Shown piece by piece: positions 16,485 through 25,600 of a DNA stretch of 64,000 nt. This stretch comes from an uncultured Sunxiuqinia sp. GTDB lineage: Bacteria > Bacteroidota > Bacteroidia > Bacteroidales > Prolixibacteraceae. The position numbers were made by a program, and so were the translations under genes. Every line of letters starts with the position of its first letter. Positions within the stretch are counted from its first letter, which is position 1. The notes under the pieces were generated by a model that saw nothing but the letters and a program-made list of their open reading frames with translations, ran no database searches and had not been told where the DNA came from. The DNA lies in assembly GCF_947495665.1 (NCBI RefSeq), contig NZ_CANLZV010000002.1, positions 62,001 to 126,000 on the forward strand. Direction: 5' to 3'.

Positions 16485-17414
16485 ATGAATAAATCGAAAT
16501 TTTTAAGCCTGCTAATTGTTGGTCTTTTGTTGGGTTGCCCGGTTTTTGCTCAAATCAGCATGGAGCGGGTAGATGAGGGGATTCTATTTACCGATGGGAA
16601 AAAGAAAATTGCCTTTTACGTGAAAGAAGCTCCGGCGATGAATCTGGACAAAGGGCGTACCAACTATTTCCACCCTGTTTATTTGCCGGATGGGACGGTG
16701 CTGACGGAGAATTCTCCGAAAGACCATATTCATCATCGCGGAATTTTTTGGGCCTGGCATCAGATTTTGATCGAAGGCGAGTCCATTGCAGATCAATGGG
16801 AGTTGAAGGATTTTATTCATGATGTAAGATCGGTCGAATTTGTTCGTCCTTCGCCGGACTTGGGAACACTGAAAACCCGAGTGGAATGGAAATCTCCGAA
16901 TTACAAGGAAGGAGCAACGGCTTTTGTGGAAGAAAGTACCAAAGTGCATTTTCATCAGCAGTCCAAAAACTACCGGATCATTCAGTTTGAAATTCAGTTA
17001 AAAGCCTTGACCGATGGGGTTGCGTTGGGGGGATCGGATGATGTGAAAGGCTATGGCGGATTTTCAACTCGTATCAAGCTTCCGGAAGATGTTACTTTTT
17101 CTTCGGAAAATGGAGCAGTGCAACCCCAAAAAGAAGCGGTTGAAGCCGGAAAACTGATGCATATAAAAGGTTCAATGGCTAAAAATGGCGGCCAGGGAGG
17201 AATGCTGATTTATTCTGAAAACGATTTTGAAACAGCCCAAAGCTGGATTTTACGTAGTCAAAGCAGCATGCAAAATGCCGTATGGCCGGGACGAATACCT
17301 GTCTCGATTTCAACGATTAATCCCACCGTGTTGCGTTATGCAGTTGTTCTTTATTCCGGAAAAATCAATGAAGGGCGTGTATTGAAAGCGCTTCAGAAAT
17401 TACAATGGAACTAA
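16485..17414 (+). CDS. DUF6807 (PmoA-family-named) secreted protein
   Basis: A 309-residue protein with a Sec signal peptide (cleavage near residue 23, VFA-QIS). It belongs to the DUF6807 group, often mislabelled PmoA or methane oxygenase. The His-rich conserved block HIHHRGIFWAWH lies near residues 80-92. In Bacteroidota these genes sit with Gfo/Idh/MocA oxidoreductases in sugar-degradation loci. Here it is convergent with such an oxidoreductase, whose stop is only 4 bp away. A periplasmic carbohydrate role is plausible but unproven. Confidence 0.8.
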   Translation: MNKSKFLSLLIVGLLLGCPVFAQISMERVDEGILFTDGKKKIAFYVKEAPAMNLDKGRTNYFHPVYLPDGTVLTENSPKDHIHHRGIFWAWHQILIEGESIADQWELKDFIHDVRSVEFVRPSPDLGTLKTRVEWKSPNYKEGATAFVEESTKVHFHQQSKNYRIIQFEIQLKALTDGVALGGSDDVKGYGGFSTRIKLPEDVTFSSENGAVQPQKEAVEAGKLMHIKGSMAKNGGQGGMLIYSENDFETAQSWILRSQSSMQNAVWPGRIPVSISTINPTVLRYAVVLYSGKINEGRVLKALQKLQWN

Positions 17415-17418
17415 GAGC

Positions 17419-18465
17419 TTACAGGAAGATTGTTCGTTTCTCTTCGTGGCTTTGCAGGCAATAATCCAGCAGTTGAATCACATCACGGCTTTCCTCTGGT
17501 TTTACAGCCAATTCTGCTCCGTTGGTTAACACATCGTATATGTTTTCATAGTAGGAGTTATAGTTGCCTGGCAGGGTTTCAATGGTACCTTTAATGTTTA
17601 GTCCGTTCCACTCCGTATTTAGTTGTCCCCAGTATGCTTTGGGCTCAGTGCCCCAATGTGCTTCATTGGGCAAATGCCCGGCTTTTAGCAGTTCTTCCTG
17701 CGGATCAATTCCCCATTTATGAAAGGAGCCAAGCATGCCGTGCAGACTGAAACGTGGCCCCGGCTCGCGAACCAAGTACGATGATTTGAGTATGGCTGCA
17801 AAATCGGGGTATTGCATGCGAATATCAAAATAGTCATTCACCTCTCCGCTGGTACGTAGGATGTCCAGATGAGCAGTAAGGGATTTAGGAAGGCCAAAAA
17901 GCTGAACAACCTGGTCAAGGAGGTGTGAGCCCAGGTTGAACAAGACGCCGTGGCGTTTATCGCCGGCCTCTTTCCAAGTTCCTTCCTGAATAAAATTGCG
18001 GTAGCGGTCAAAATGCGACTCGAATTCCACCAGGCGTCCAAGCATACCTTCGTTCAGTATTTTTTTCACTGTCAGAAAATCATTGTCCCAACGCCGGTTT
18101 TGATAAACTGACAGTAGGCGGTTGTGCTTTTGGGCCAGTTGAATCAATTCATTTGCCTGCTCAACGGTTTGGGTAAATGGTTTTTCAACAATGACATGCT
18201 TGCCCGCTTCCAGTGCCTGCTTGCACATTGGGTAATGAAACCGATCGGGTGTATTGATAATGACCAAATCAACTTCGGACTGATGGATTAACTCCTCAAA
18301 GCTTCTGACAATGCGAGCCTGGGGGTAATCTTTGATGGATTGATTCTTGGTTCGTTCTAAAATTGAATGAACGTTAAAGTTTGGATTTGCTTTCAGGCTT
18401 GGCCCGTGAAACACCATGCCTGACATCCCAAAAGAGGCGAGCGCTGTCTGGATTGTTTTTCCCAT
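17419..18465 (-). CDS. Gfo/Idh/MocA-family NAD(P)-dependent oxidoreductase
   Basis: A 348-residue cytoplasmic protein with an N-terminal Rossmann domain. The nucleotide-binding loop ASFGMSGMVFH is near residues 10-20, and the family EKP motif is in HVIVEKPFTQT near residue 93. The C-terminal alpha/beta domain spans about 130-340. It resembles the YdgJ/IolX-like branch (GxGxSGxxFHxP). Substrates are sugars or inositols; the specific one cannot be told. The gene is convergent with the DUF6807 gene and divergent from the cytidylate-kinase-like gene. Confidence 0.88.
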   Translation of the reverse strand: MGKTIQTALASFGMSGMVFHGPSLKANPNFNVHSILERTKNQSIKDYPQARIVRSFEELIHQSEVDLVIINTPDRFHYPMCKQALEAGKHVIVEKPFTQTVEQANELIQLAQKHNRLLSVYQNRRWDNDFLTVKKILNEGMLGRLVEFESHFDRYRNFIQEGTWKEAGDKRHGVLFNLGSHLLDQVVQLFGLPKSLTAHLDILRTSGEVNDYFDIRMQYPDFAAILKSSYLVREPGPRFSLHGMLGSFHKWGIDPQEELLKAGHLPNEAHWGTEPKAYWGQLNTEWNGLNIKGTIETLPGNYNSYYENIYDVLTNGAELAVKPEESRDVIQLLDYCLQSHEEKRTIFL

Positions 18466-18625
18466 TCGAATAAGTTTTAGGCGAAAATACTAAAATGTTT
18501 CATGTTGTGTAGAGTAGTTGTAAAACATGAGCGAAATCAACTATTGTAGAGCAGGTTTTGAAACTTTTTTGAATTTCAGGTTGTAGCTTTAATTGTGTTT
18601 AAGGGCCACTTTAAAATTTTTGACT

Positions 18626-19345
18626 ATGAAAAACTTTCTAAGTAACTATTTGGCAGCATCAACGGCTCAGGAAAAGAAAACGAAGTATCCCGGACCAGTG
18701 ATTATGATCTCGCGCGAGTGTGGTTGCTCGGCCAAGCCAATTGCAATCAAGTTGGCCAAAATTCTCTCGGGGTACAGTTACCGGGCCGAAAACAGTACCA
18801 ATGTGGAGTGGAAGTGGGTGAGCAAAGAGATTATTGAGGAAGCTGCAATGGAGCTGGAAATGGATCCGGGGCAGATAAAAAATGTCTTTTTATCGGAGGT
18901 GAAAACGCAATTACACGAAGTAACCACGGCGTTTTCGGTGGAGAAAATTTACGAGGCCGACGACCAGGCGGTTATTGATACGGTAAGAGATGTTATTTTG
19001 CGCATTGCCGAGGTTGGCAATTTTATTATTGTAGGAAGAGCTGCAAGTTCTATCGCTCGTGATGTTTCTCAGAAGTTGAGTATTCGGTTGCAGGCACCCC
19101 TGGATTGGCGGATCAACCGGATTATGCAGGTAAGTAACATGACCAAAAGCGATGCTCAGGAGTATGTGCTGGAAATTGACCGGCAGCGGGATTTATTTGT
19201 TGAACATGTGAATGGGCGAAAAATGAATAACTGCGATTTTGATTTGATTTTCAATTATGCCACCATGCAGGACGATTATATTGTGGACGCGGTTATTAAT
19301 ATCATGAAAAACAAACGGATGATTGTTAGTCACGAAAATGAGTGA
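18626..19345 (+). CDS. Cytidylate kinase-like family protein
   Basis: A 239-residue protein from the ATG at 18626 (MKNFLSNYLAAST). It opens the kinase fold with ISRECGCSAKPIAIKLAKIL, where the Gly-Cys-Gly-containing loop replaces the usual P-loop of Cmk. IIVGRAAS and a dimerisation-like helix follow. This divergent family is common in Bacteroidota alongside a true Cmk, and its substrate is unknown. The gene ends at a strong hairpin terminator shared with the ribosomal operon on the opposite strand. Confidence 0.8.
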   Translation: MKNFLSNYLAASTAQEKKTKYPGPVIMISRECGCSAKPIAIKLAKILSGYSYRAENSTNVEWKWVSKEIIEEAAMELEMDPGQIKNVFLSEVKTQLHEVTTAFSVEKIYEADDQAVIDTVRDVILRIAEVGNFIIVGRAASSIARDVSQKLSIRLQAPLDWRINRIMQVSNMTKSDAQEYVLEIDRQRDLFVEHVNGRKMNNCDFDLIFNYATMQDDYIVDAVINIMKNKRMIVSHENE

Positions 19346-19376
19346 GGTTTATAAGAAAAGGTTAGGTTTAAAAGAG

Positions 19377-19409
19377 AAAAGCCATCTTGCGACTGCAAGA
19401 TGGCTTTTT
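19377..19409. terminator. Bidirectional terminator
   Basis: GCCATCTTGC (19381-19390), the GACT loop and GCAAGATGGC (19395-19404) make a perfect 10-bp stem flanked by AAAA on the left and TTTTT on the right. It lies between the convergent cytidylate-kinase-like gene and rplI and can serve both. Confidence 0.9.
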
Positions 19410-19455
19410 ATCTGTCTGTTTGAAAAAATGTGTCTGATGTGTGTGTAAAACTAGA

Positions 19456-19905
19456 TTACTCTTCAGTAATTACTTCAAAGTCAAAATCAACAACAACTTC
19501 TTTGTGCAGTTTGATTTTGGCCGTGTATTTACCGATTTCTTTGATGCTGTCTTCAGCAATTTTGATTTGCTTCCGGTCAATTTCGAATCCTTTTTTGTTA
19601 ATCGCTTCAGCTAACTGAATGGTATTAACAGAACCGAAGATTTTACCGGTTGCACTTGTTTTAGTTGCAATAACAACTTGCTTACCTTGCAGTTTTTCAG
19701 CAATAGCCAAAGCTTCATCTTTCAATTTAGCTTCTTTGTGAGCGCGTTGTTTGATGTTTTCAGCCAATACTTTTTTAGCTGATTCAGTGGCGACAATCGC
19801 CATTTTTTTAGGGATCAGGAAATTGCGACCGTAGCCATCTTTTACAGTTACTAAATCGTCTTTGCTCCCTAAATTCTGAATATCTTGTAATAAAATGATT
19901 TCCAT
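19456..19905 (-). CDS. rplI: 50S ribosomal protein L9
   Basis: A 149-residue protein that starts MEIILLQDIQNLGSKDD at the ATG at 19905; an upstream TTG would add three residues foreign to L9. It has the N-domain signature GxxxxVKDGYGRNFLIPKKMA, the long connecting helix and the C-domain. It is the last gene of the rpsF-rpsR-rplI operon, 17 bp after rpsR. Confidence 0.97.
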   Translation of the reverse strand: MEIILLQDIQNLGSKDDLVTVKDGYGRNFLIPKKMAIVATESAKKVLAENIKQRAHKEAKLKDEALAIAEKLQGKQVVIATKTSATGKIFGSVNTIQLAEAINKKGFEIDRKQIKIAEDSIKEIGKYTAKIKLHKEVVVDFDFEVITEE

Positions 19906-19922
19906 TATCTTCAATCTTTAAA

Positions 19923-20192
19923 TTATTTCAACATATCTGTTAAGTAGGGCAGCATTGCTAAATGACGAGCTCTTTTTACGGCTCTGGCCACTTTGCGTTG
20001 GTATTTCAACGAAGTACCAGTGATACGACGTGGAAGAATACGACCTTGCTCATTCAAGAATTTTTTCAAAAACTCAGGATCTTTGTAATCCACGTATTTG
20101 ATTTTGTTCTTTTTAAAGCGGCAATACTTTTTCTTTTTAATTTCAACTGACGGGGGAGTCAGGTACCTGATTTCACTTTGATTGTTAGCCAT
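19923..20192 (-). CDS. rpsR: 30S ribosomal protein S18
   Basis: An 89-residue protein with the S18 core [51 protein letters not shown], in which LPRRITG is the family signature. The gene lies 3 bp after rpsF and 17 bp before rplI, the usual order in bacteria. It contains one Cys in the N-terminal KKKYCRFKK segment, as in C+ type S18. Confidence 0.97.
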   Translation of the reverse strand: MANNQSEIRYLTPPSVEIKKKKYCRFKKNKIKYVDYKDPEFLKKFLNEQGRILPRRITGTSLKYQRKVARAVKRARHLAMLPYLTDMLK

Positions 20193-20195
20193 AGC

Positions 20196-20549
20196 TTATT
20201 TCTCCTTTTCAGTTTTAGCTTTCAAGTTATTTCTTCTCTTCTCACTGTACTCAGCAGCATATTTATCCTGTCTGAAAGTCAGGAAACGAATGATACGCTC
20301 GTCGCGTCTGTACTGGGTTTCTAACTTCTCAATCAAAGAAGGCTCAGCCTTGAATTCGATCAAGTGATAAAAACCGGTGCTCTTTTTCTGAATGGGATAA
20401 GCTAATTTGCGTAATCCCCAGTCCTCTTCATTGACAATCTCGCCACCGTCTTGGGTGATGATGTCTCTGAACTTACTTACCGCTTCCTTTATCTGTACGT
20501 CAGATAAAACGGGAGTTGCAATGAAAACGGTTTCATACTGGTTTTTCAT
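20196..20549 (-). CDS. rpsF: 30S ribosomal protein S6
   Basis: A 117-residue protein beginning [17 protein letters not shown], with the S6 motif [47 protein letters not shown] and a charged C-terminal tail. It is the first gene of the rpsF-rpsR-rplI operon. A near-perfect Bacteroidota promoter lies 56-86 bp upstream. Confidence 0.97.
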   Translation of the reverse strand: MKNQYETVFIATPVLSDVQIKEAVSKFRDIITQDGGEIVNEEDWGLRKLAYPIQKKSTGFYHLIEFKAEPSLIEKLETQYRRDERIIRFLTFRQDKYAAEYSEKRRNNLKAKTEKEK

Positions 20550-20604
20550 AAAACATCTAATTTATTAAACATTAAAATTCTATAATCCATAAAATATGGA
20601 CGCG

Positions 20605-20635
20605 CAAAATTAGAAATTATTTGTGAGTATACAAA
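20605..20635 (-). promoter_or_regulatory. Promoter of the rpsF-rpsR-rplI operon
   Basis: On the minus strand TTTG (20635-20632), exactly 19 bp, then TAATTTTG (20612-20605) match the Bacteroidota sigma-A consensus TTTG-N19-TAnnTTTG in full. The leader to the rpsF ATG is about 45-50 nt. This is the clearest promoter in the window. Confidence 0.85.
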
Positions 20636-20686
20636 GCATTTTTGCGATTGATTTAATGGGGCTAGTTTCTTGTTGGCGAGCTGGTT

Positions 20687-21400
20687 TTAGATTGTTCGGA
20701 CATCCTGAAAACTACCACTTTCCATTTTTCTTATTTTTTCAATCGCATCCGCAATTTTTTGAGCGGCTTTTTTGCCATCAGGCATTTGGTCGGTACCCTT
20801 GGCTTTTTTCAGTCGTTTTACAACCGGAAACGCCTCCTCATCGGGCAAGTTGTAGATGTAATCTTGCATGCCGGTATCAATTAAACCGGGAGCCAAAGCA
20901 CAAAAGTGTGTGTCCGGAAACTCCTTGGAATAAAGGCTAATCAACATATTCAATGTTGCTTTTGACAGGGAGTAGGCATTCCAGCCACGTGCTCCGCTTA
21001 CCGAAGCCCCAGAAGAAATGGCTACTACCTGCCTGACCTCAGCAACCTGGTCGGCTAATACATCAATTAAAACTTTGTTGGCCCACACGTTAACATCCAT
21101 TACATGTTTAATTTCGTCCAGCCGGGTGTTGTGCAAGTCTTTGATTTCATTTAAGATTCCGGCATTTAGGATGACCAAGTCAAAGGTGTCGATCAATTCA
21201 ATGAAGCCGGCTAATCGGTCTGGGGTTTCTTCCAGTTTTGATAAGTCATGGGCGAGAAAGTGAAACTGAGGATGAGCCTCCAGTTCGGGGTTGCCCTTAC
21301 GGCTGATGCCATAGACTTGCCATCCTGCATTGAGGTAGTGTTTGGCTAAACCATCTCCCAATCCAGAACTTGTTCCGGTAATCAATACATTCATGTGCAT
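20687..21400 (-). CDS. Short-chain dehydrogenase/reductase
   Basis: A 237-residue classical SDR (a second ATG at 21394 gives the more typical start MNVLITGTSSGLG). The NAD(P) loop TGTSSGLG is near residues 9-16, NAG is in VILNAGIL, and the catalytic Ser...Tyr-x-x-x-Lys is in ISSGAS and YSLSK. It resembles the benzil reductase/YueD-type branch, but the substrate is unknown. It lies downstream of nothing on its strand and reads toward the rpsF promoter. Confidence 0.88.
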   Translation of the reverse strand: MHMNVLITGTSSGLGDGLAKHYLNAGWQVYGISRKGNPELEAHPQFHFLAHDLSKLEETPDRLAGFIELIDTFDLVILNAGILNEIKDLHNTRLDEIKHVMDVNVWANKVLIDVLADQVAEVRQVVAISSGASVSGARGWNAYSLSKATLNMLISLYSKEFPDTHFCALAPGLIDTGMQDYIYNLPDEEAFPVVKRLKKAKGTDQMPDGKKAAQKIADAIEKIRKMESGSFQDVRTI

Positions 21401-21803
21401 TTATTTTTTTAGTTAAAAGAATTAACCGCCATCAAAGATAGTTGTTGCGGTGAAAACTGAAGACCTATTTAAACGAGGATTTTTGCTGCCAGGTCGATTG
21501 CCAGTAGCGACGTGCGTATAAAGTGAAATGAAGAGCTCGTGCCAGGGCGAATCCTTTCGATGTGCTTTCATGGTTTAATAATTGATTGTCTTACTGGAAG
21601 GAATCCGCAATTCCTATTCCTGAAAAGCCATTGACTTATTCGGTAGCGCTGAAACAGGCATAATCCCACGTTACCGATTAGAAGATAGAGATGAAGGACA
21701 GTCTGAAAATCTAGCCAGCCATGTGGAAGTTATCGGAAAACTGTGGAATAACGTCACACTTGAAGCAGAATGATTTTTTGAAATACGAATTAAAATACGA
21801 CCT
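21401..21803. other. 403-bp gap without a recognised feature
   Basis: This is the divergent region between the SDR gene and the FNT transporter gene. I see no credible gene, RNA or strong inverted repeat; short open frames show no coding character. It presumably holds promoters for both flanking genes. Confidence 0.4.
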
Positions 21804-22631
21804 ATGCGTAACATCAAGAGAGACCTTAAAGAAGCACTGAATAAGCCGAAGCAAATTGATGAGATTCTGAAAGAGCAGATTGAAATGGCTATGCATGAGC
21901 ATAATCGATCCAGCCAGGATTTGTTTCTTTCGGCTATTTCTGCAGGATTAGACGTTGGTTTTAGTGTTTTTCTGATGGCTGTGGTTTACAGCTTGTTTCA
22001 GGGAGTTGTCCATCCATCGGTGTTGCATGTACTTTTGGCTTTTGCTTATCCGCTGGGGTTTATTTTTGTGGTGGTCGGCAAGTCTGAGTTGTTCACAGAG
22101 CATACTACGCTGGCCGTTATTCCTGTGTTGAATAACGACGTTTCCATAAAAAGCTTGATGCTTTTGTGGACGATTGTTTACGTTGGTAACCTTTTGGGCG
22201 GCTACGCTTTTAGTTCGATTTTATCGGTTTTGCCATCCGCTTTTGAGGTAATCAGTTTAAATGCCTTTGAAGCCTTGGCGCAAAAGCTCATTGACTTTCC
22301 TTGGTACATCATTTTGCTGAGTGGATTGTTAGCGGGCTGGCTTATGGGCTTATTGTCGTGGCTTGTTACATCATCGCAGGAAACCATTTCCAGAATAATG
22401 ATTATCGTATTAATTACTTCCGTTATTGGAATGGGAGGTTTACATCACTCCATTGTTGGGTCGATTGAGGTTTTTACTGCCGTATTGACTAGTGAGTCAA
22501 TCAGCCTGGCCGATTACGGCTGGGTTCAGCTATGGTCTACCTTGGGCAATATCGTCGGTGGGGTGGTGTTTGTTGCTTTCGTAAAATTTAGTCACGTCAA
22601 CCCACGCAACAAGCATTTGGGCAGTAGCTGA
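21804..22631 (+). CDS. Formate/nitrite transporter-family channel (YfdC-like)
   Basis: A 275-residue membrane protein with about six helices after an amphipathic charged N-terminus (residues 1-35). The first helical pair contains SAISAGLDVGFSVFLMAVVYS and FVVVGKSELFTEHTTLAVIPVLN, the FNT-family pore signature. The sequence is closest to the YfdC branch, whose substrate is not established, rather than FocA or NirC. It is convergent with phosphoglycerate mutase. Formate export would suit the PFOR-based fermentation but is only an inference. Confidence 0.85.
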   Translation: MRNIKRDLKEALNKPKQIDEILKEQIEMAMHEHNRSSQDLFLSAISAGLDVGFSVFLMAVVYSLFQGVVHPSVLHVLLAFAYPLGFIFVVVGKSELFTEHTTLAVIPVLNNDVSIKSLMLLWTIVYVGNLLGGYAFSSILSVLPSAFEVISLNAFEALAQKLIDFPWYIILLSGLLAGWLMGLLSWLVTSSQETISRIMIIVLITSVIGMGGLHHSIVGSIEVFTAVLTSESISLADYGWVQLWSTLGNIVGGVVFVAFVKFSHVNPRNKHLGSS

Positions 22632-22679
22632 TTGTGTTTATCCCTACAGTTGAGTTTTACCTTAGTATATTTAGCGTTG

Positions 22680-23366
22680 TTATAAATAATAATGCTTGAT
22701 TGGTTTTAAGTTCTCATCCAATTCATAAACCAAGGGTCTCCCGGTAGGAATTTCAAGGGAGGGGATCTCGTTATCCATGATGTTGTCCAAATGTTTGATG
22801 AGTGCCCTTAAACTGTTACCGTGAGCAGCAATTAATACGTTTTTGCCACTTTTTATTGCCGGGGCAATTTCGCGGTGCCAGTAGGGTAAAAAGCGGAGGT
22901 AAGTATCTTCCAGACTTTCACCCAGAGGCAGCTCGTTTTTAGGTACATTGCGGTAACGCCGGTGGTTGCAGGGCGAAATCGGGTCATTGCCATCAAGCAG
23001 CGGTGGCTTAGTTTTGTAACTGCGTCGCCACTGGTGGACTTGTTCGTCGCCATGTTTTAGGGCCATTTGTTTTTTATTGAGGCCTTGTAAAGCCCCATAG
23101 TGGCGCTCATTCAGCCGCCAGGATTTCTCCCATGGTATCCAAAGTTGATCCAGGGCTTCCAAAGTGTACCACAATGTTTGAATGGCTCTTTTTAAAAGGG
23201 AGGTGTAGGCCATGTCGAATTGAAAATGATTTACACTGAGTGTTATGCCTGCATTTTGAGCTTCGTAGATACCATGTTCAGACAACGAAACGTCTACCCA
23301 CCCAGTAAATAAATTCTGTCTGCTCCACTCGCTTTCTCCGTGCCGTAATAAAACTAGTTTGTGCAT
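22680..23366 (-). CDS. gpmA: 2,3-bisphosphoglycerate-dependent phosphoglycerate mutase
   Basis: A 228-residue glycolytic enzyme interconverting 3- and 2-phosphoglycerate. The phosphohistidine motif is LLRHGESEW (His9), followed by [15 protein letters not shown], the [13 protein letters not shown] block near residue 85, and the second catalytic His in [13 protein letters not shown]. Length is slightly short of the 250 residues of the E. coli enzyme but normal for Bacteroidota. It appears monocistronic. Confidence 0.95.
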   Translation of the reverse strand: MHKLVLLRHGESEWSRQNLFTGWVDVSLSEHGIYEAQNAGITLSVNHFQFDMAYTSLLKRAIQTLWYTLEALDQLWIPWEKSWRLNERHYGALQGLNKKQMALKHGDEQVHQWRRSYKTKPPLLDGNDPISPCNHRRYRNVPKNELPLGESLEDTYLRFLPYWHREIAPAIKSGKNVLIAAHGNSLRALIKHLDNIMDNEIPSLEIPTGRPLVYELDENLKPIKHYYL

Positions 23367-23686
23367 GATTGATCTGATTTAGTATTCATTTTTCCTATTT
23401 ATTGTTTTTGCAAGTCAGCAAAAATATTTGTGCTGGCGTTTTTTTACGTAGTCGGATCGCGTAACTCTGCAGGAATGAATTAGAAGTATTATGGCCACGA
23501 TGAAAAAGCGAAGCGCCAGCAAGTTGCGTCTCTTTCAAATATACTGCATTTGATGGCTTAAAGTTTCCAAGCGCACGATAACACAGCATGCTCTGTTTTA
23601 ATATTTGCTTGGGGCAGAATCGAAGCTTTCCTCTGTTTTGGGGGTATTGTCTGCATAGCGCTTGGATTCTTCATCGTCTTTGTCTC
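23367..23686. other. 320-bp gap containing a small foldback element
   Basis: There is no convincing gene. A 64-codon minus-strand frame (23395-23589) lies over the foldback element at 23431-23521 and is probably not coding. Confidence 0.4.
23431..23521. repeat. 91-bp element with 8-bp terminal inverted repeats
   Basis: TGCTGGCG (23431-23438) and CGCCAGCA (23514-23521) are perfect inverted ends of a 91-bp stretch. Inside the ends, T-rich (TTTTTTT) and A-rich (GAAAAAG) segments are also partly complementary. It resembles a tiny miniature inverted-repeat element. No target duplication is obvious. Confidence 0.4.
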
Positions 23687-25051
23687 TTATTTTTCGTTCA
23701 TGGCTTCAATCATCTCTTTGCTTACCAAGTCTTTTTTCTTGCTTGAGGGGCGTAATATCAATCGTATACCGCGGTCGTAGGTTAAGTAATTCCACGACCA
23801 GTTGGCAAACACAACGGCCTTACTTCTAAAGCCAATCAGGAACAGTAGGTGTACCAGCATCCAGATCATCCAGCCGATAATACCACTTAGTTTGATGTTC
23901 CCCGGAAGATCGGCTACTGCTTTGTTACGGCCAATGGTTGCCAGAGCCCCTTTGTTGGTGTATTGAAAGGCCTTAAATGGTTTGTTGTCTGAAAGGCGGT
24001 TTAAGTTTTCGGCAAGCTGTTCGCCTTGCTGAATGGCAACCTGAGCCAATCCGGGTAAGCCGGTGGGGTAATCCTCATGAAGCATGTGCATGACATCGCC
24101 AATAGCAAACAAATGGTTGTATGCTTCATTAGTGTCCTTGTCTTTTATGATATGGTTGGTCTCGTTTACCAGTAGCTGACCTTTGTGAATACTTTTTTCG
24201 TCAAAGCCGTCCACTAGGTTGCCTTTTACACCGGCAGCCCAGATGAGCGTTCCGGTTCGAATTTCTTGCCCATTGCTGAGTTTTACGACAATGCGGTCAT
24301 AGTCATCGGTGAGTGTGTTTAAGCTGATGTTGACGCCCATTTTTTTCAGGTAGTTGTAAGCCCGCTTGCCCGACTGCTCCGACATGGCGGGAAGCACCCG
24401 ATCCTGCCCCTCAATTAAGTGAATTTGCATGCTGCCCACATTGAGTTGAGGATAATCTTTGGGTAAAACATTGTTTTTTAGCTCGGCAAGAGCTCCGCAC
24501 ACTTCAACACCTGTGGGACCGGCACCTACAACCACAAAAGTCATCAGGCGCTCTTTGTCTTTGGGATTGGTTAGAATCTCGGACTTTTCAAATTGTTGAA
24601 AAATATGGCTTCGTAAATCCAGCGCATGAGTCACTTGCTTGAGCGGAAAGGCGTGCTTGGCAATGTTCTTATTGCCAAAATAGTTGATTTGTGCACCCGT
24701 TGCTACTACCAGGTAGTCAAAACTCAAATTTCCGGCAACGGTTTCTAAAACTTTATTTTCCGGGTCAATACGATTAACCTTCAGCATCCTAAAATAGGTG
24801 TCGGGTTTTTGCTTGATAACTTTTCGCAGCGGACCCGCGATCGAATCCGGCTCCAGTCCGGCAGTGGCAACCTGGTAAAGCAGCGGCTGAAAGGTATGGT
24901 AGTTATAGCGGTCAAGCAAAACCACCTGAAATTTGTCGGAGTTCAGCTTGCGCAATAGTCGAATACCTCCAAACCCGCCTCCAATGATGACTAAACGTGG
25001 TTTATTGCTATCCGGAATATTCACCGAGAATATATCATTCGTGTTTTTCAT
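23687..25051 (-). CDS. Type II NADH dehydrogenase (NAD(P)/FAD-dependent oxidoreductase)
   Basis: A 454-residue flavoprotein. The FAD-binding loop is IGGGFGGIRLLRKL (about residues 22-36), the NADH-binding loop VVVGAGPTGVEVCGAL (about 173-188), and the FAD-site motif HLFAIGD precedes position 320. A hydrophobic C-terminal region (about 385-410, GWMIWMLVHLLFLIGF) anchors it to the membrane. It transfers electrons from NADH to quinone without pumping protons. Its presence suggests a respiratory capacity besides fermentation. It is transcribed away from the large PUL. Confidence 0.92.
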   Translation of the reverse strand: MKNTNDIFSVNIPDSNKPRLVIIGGGFGGIRLLRKLNSDKFQVVLLDRYNYHTFQPLLYQVATAGLEPDSIAGPLRKVIKQKPDTYFRMLKVNRIDPENKVLETVAGNLSFDYLVVATGAQINYFGNKNIAKHAFPLKQVTHALDLRSHIFQQFEKSEILTNPKDKERLMTFVVVGAGPTGVEVCGALAELKNNVLPKDYPQLNVGSMQIHLIEGQDRVLPAMSEQSGKRAYNYLKKMGVNISLNTLTDDYDRIVVKLSNGQEIRTGTLIWAAGVKGNLVDGFDEKSIHKGQLLVNETNHIIKDKDTNEAYNHLFAIGDVMHMLHEDYPTGLPGLAQVAIQQGEQLAENLNRLSDNKPFKAFQYTNKGALATIGRNKAVADLPGNIKLSGIIGWMIWMLVHLLFLIGFRSKAVVFANWSWNYLTYDRGIRLILRPSSKKKDLVSKEMIEAMNEK

Positions 25052-25600
25052 TGTTGTCTATTTACTATTAAGGAGAAGAGAAAAAATTGTTCCATTCTCA
25101 AACAACAAAATTTTCTCGTGTGGGTTTTAAAAGAAATAATAATTCAGATTGTTTTACACGGCCTCATTTTGGGCATCGTCAGAGAACGCTTAGGAGCAAT
25201 CCCCTGAAAGTGCGGGTTTAAATAATTAAATAGTAGTGGATTGCTAGATATTGATTGGTATAACTTTCCCTATAGTTGACGAAAATTGAGGCTGCGTAAT
25301 AATTGCCGGTTAGATGGATGTCGCTCTGAAAAGTTGCCTGGCAGCTGGCTTCTGTGTAGATTAGTTACACGCTTATCCCGGAAATCTCGCAATCATTTCT
25401 TTGCTTTAAAAAGACAATTTAATATTTTCTTATTCGTAGCTATCTGTCAGTAATCCCGGTAACGAATTGAGGGGTTGGTGGAGGTGGGAAGCAAAATTTT
25501 ATTGTCTGAACAATCAAATAGTAATTTTTACAAATTATATTTGAGGCTTACTTTCTTCTTTGGAGATAGGAGAAGTTGAATTCAGTAAGAGAAATTAGAG
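25052..25600. other. 549-bp divergent regulatory gap before the PUL
   Basis: No gene or stable hairpin is recognised. The stretch separates the NADH dehydrogenase from the ECF sigma gene and must carry both promoters. A TATATTTG box is noted at 25536-25543. Confidence 0.4.
25536..25543 (+). promoter_or_regulatory. Candidate -7 box for the ECF sigma gene
   Basis: TATATTTG matches TAnnTTTG, 58 bp before the ECF sigma start. No TTTG is found 19-21 bp upstream, so support is partial. Confidence 0.4.

Noticed and set aside
16485-17414. Methane monooxygenase-like subunit (PmoA)
   Set aside because: The PmoA name attached to this family is misleading: the protein is a secreted soluble DUF6807 member, not a multi-pass membrane monooxygenase.
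23395-23589. 64-codon minus-strand frame upstream of gpmA
   Set aside because: It overlaps a foldback repeat almost fully; no domain or signal is visible, so it is more likely repeat-derived.
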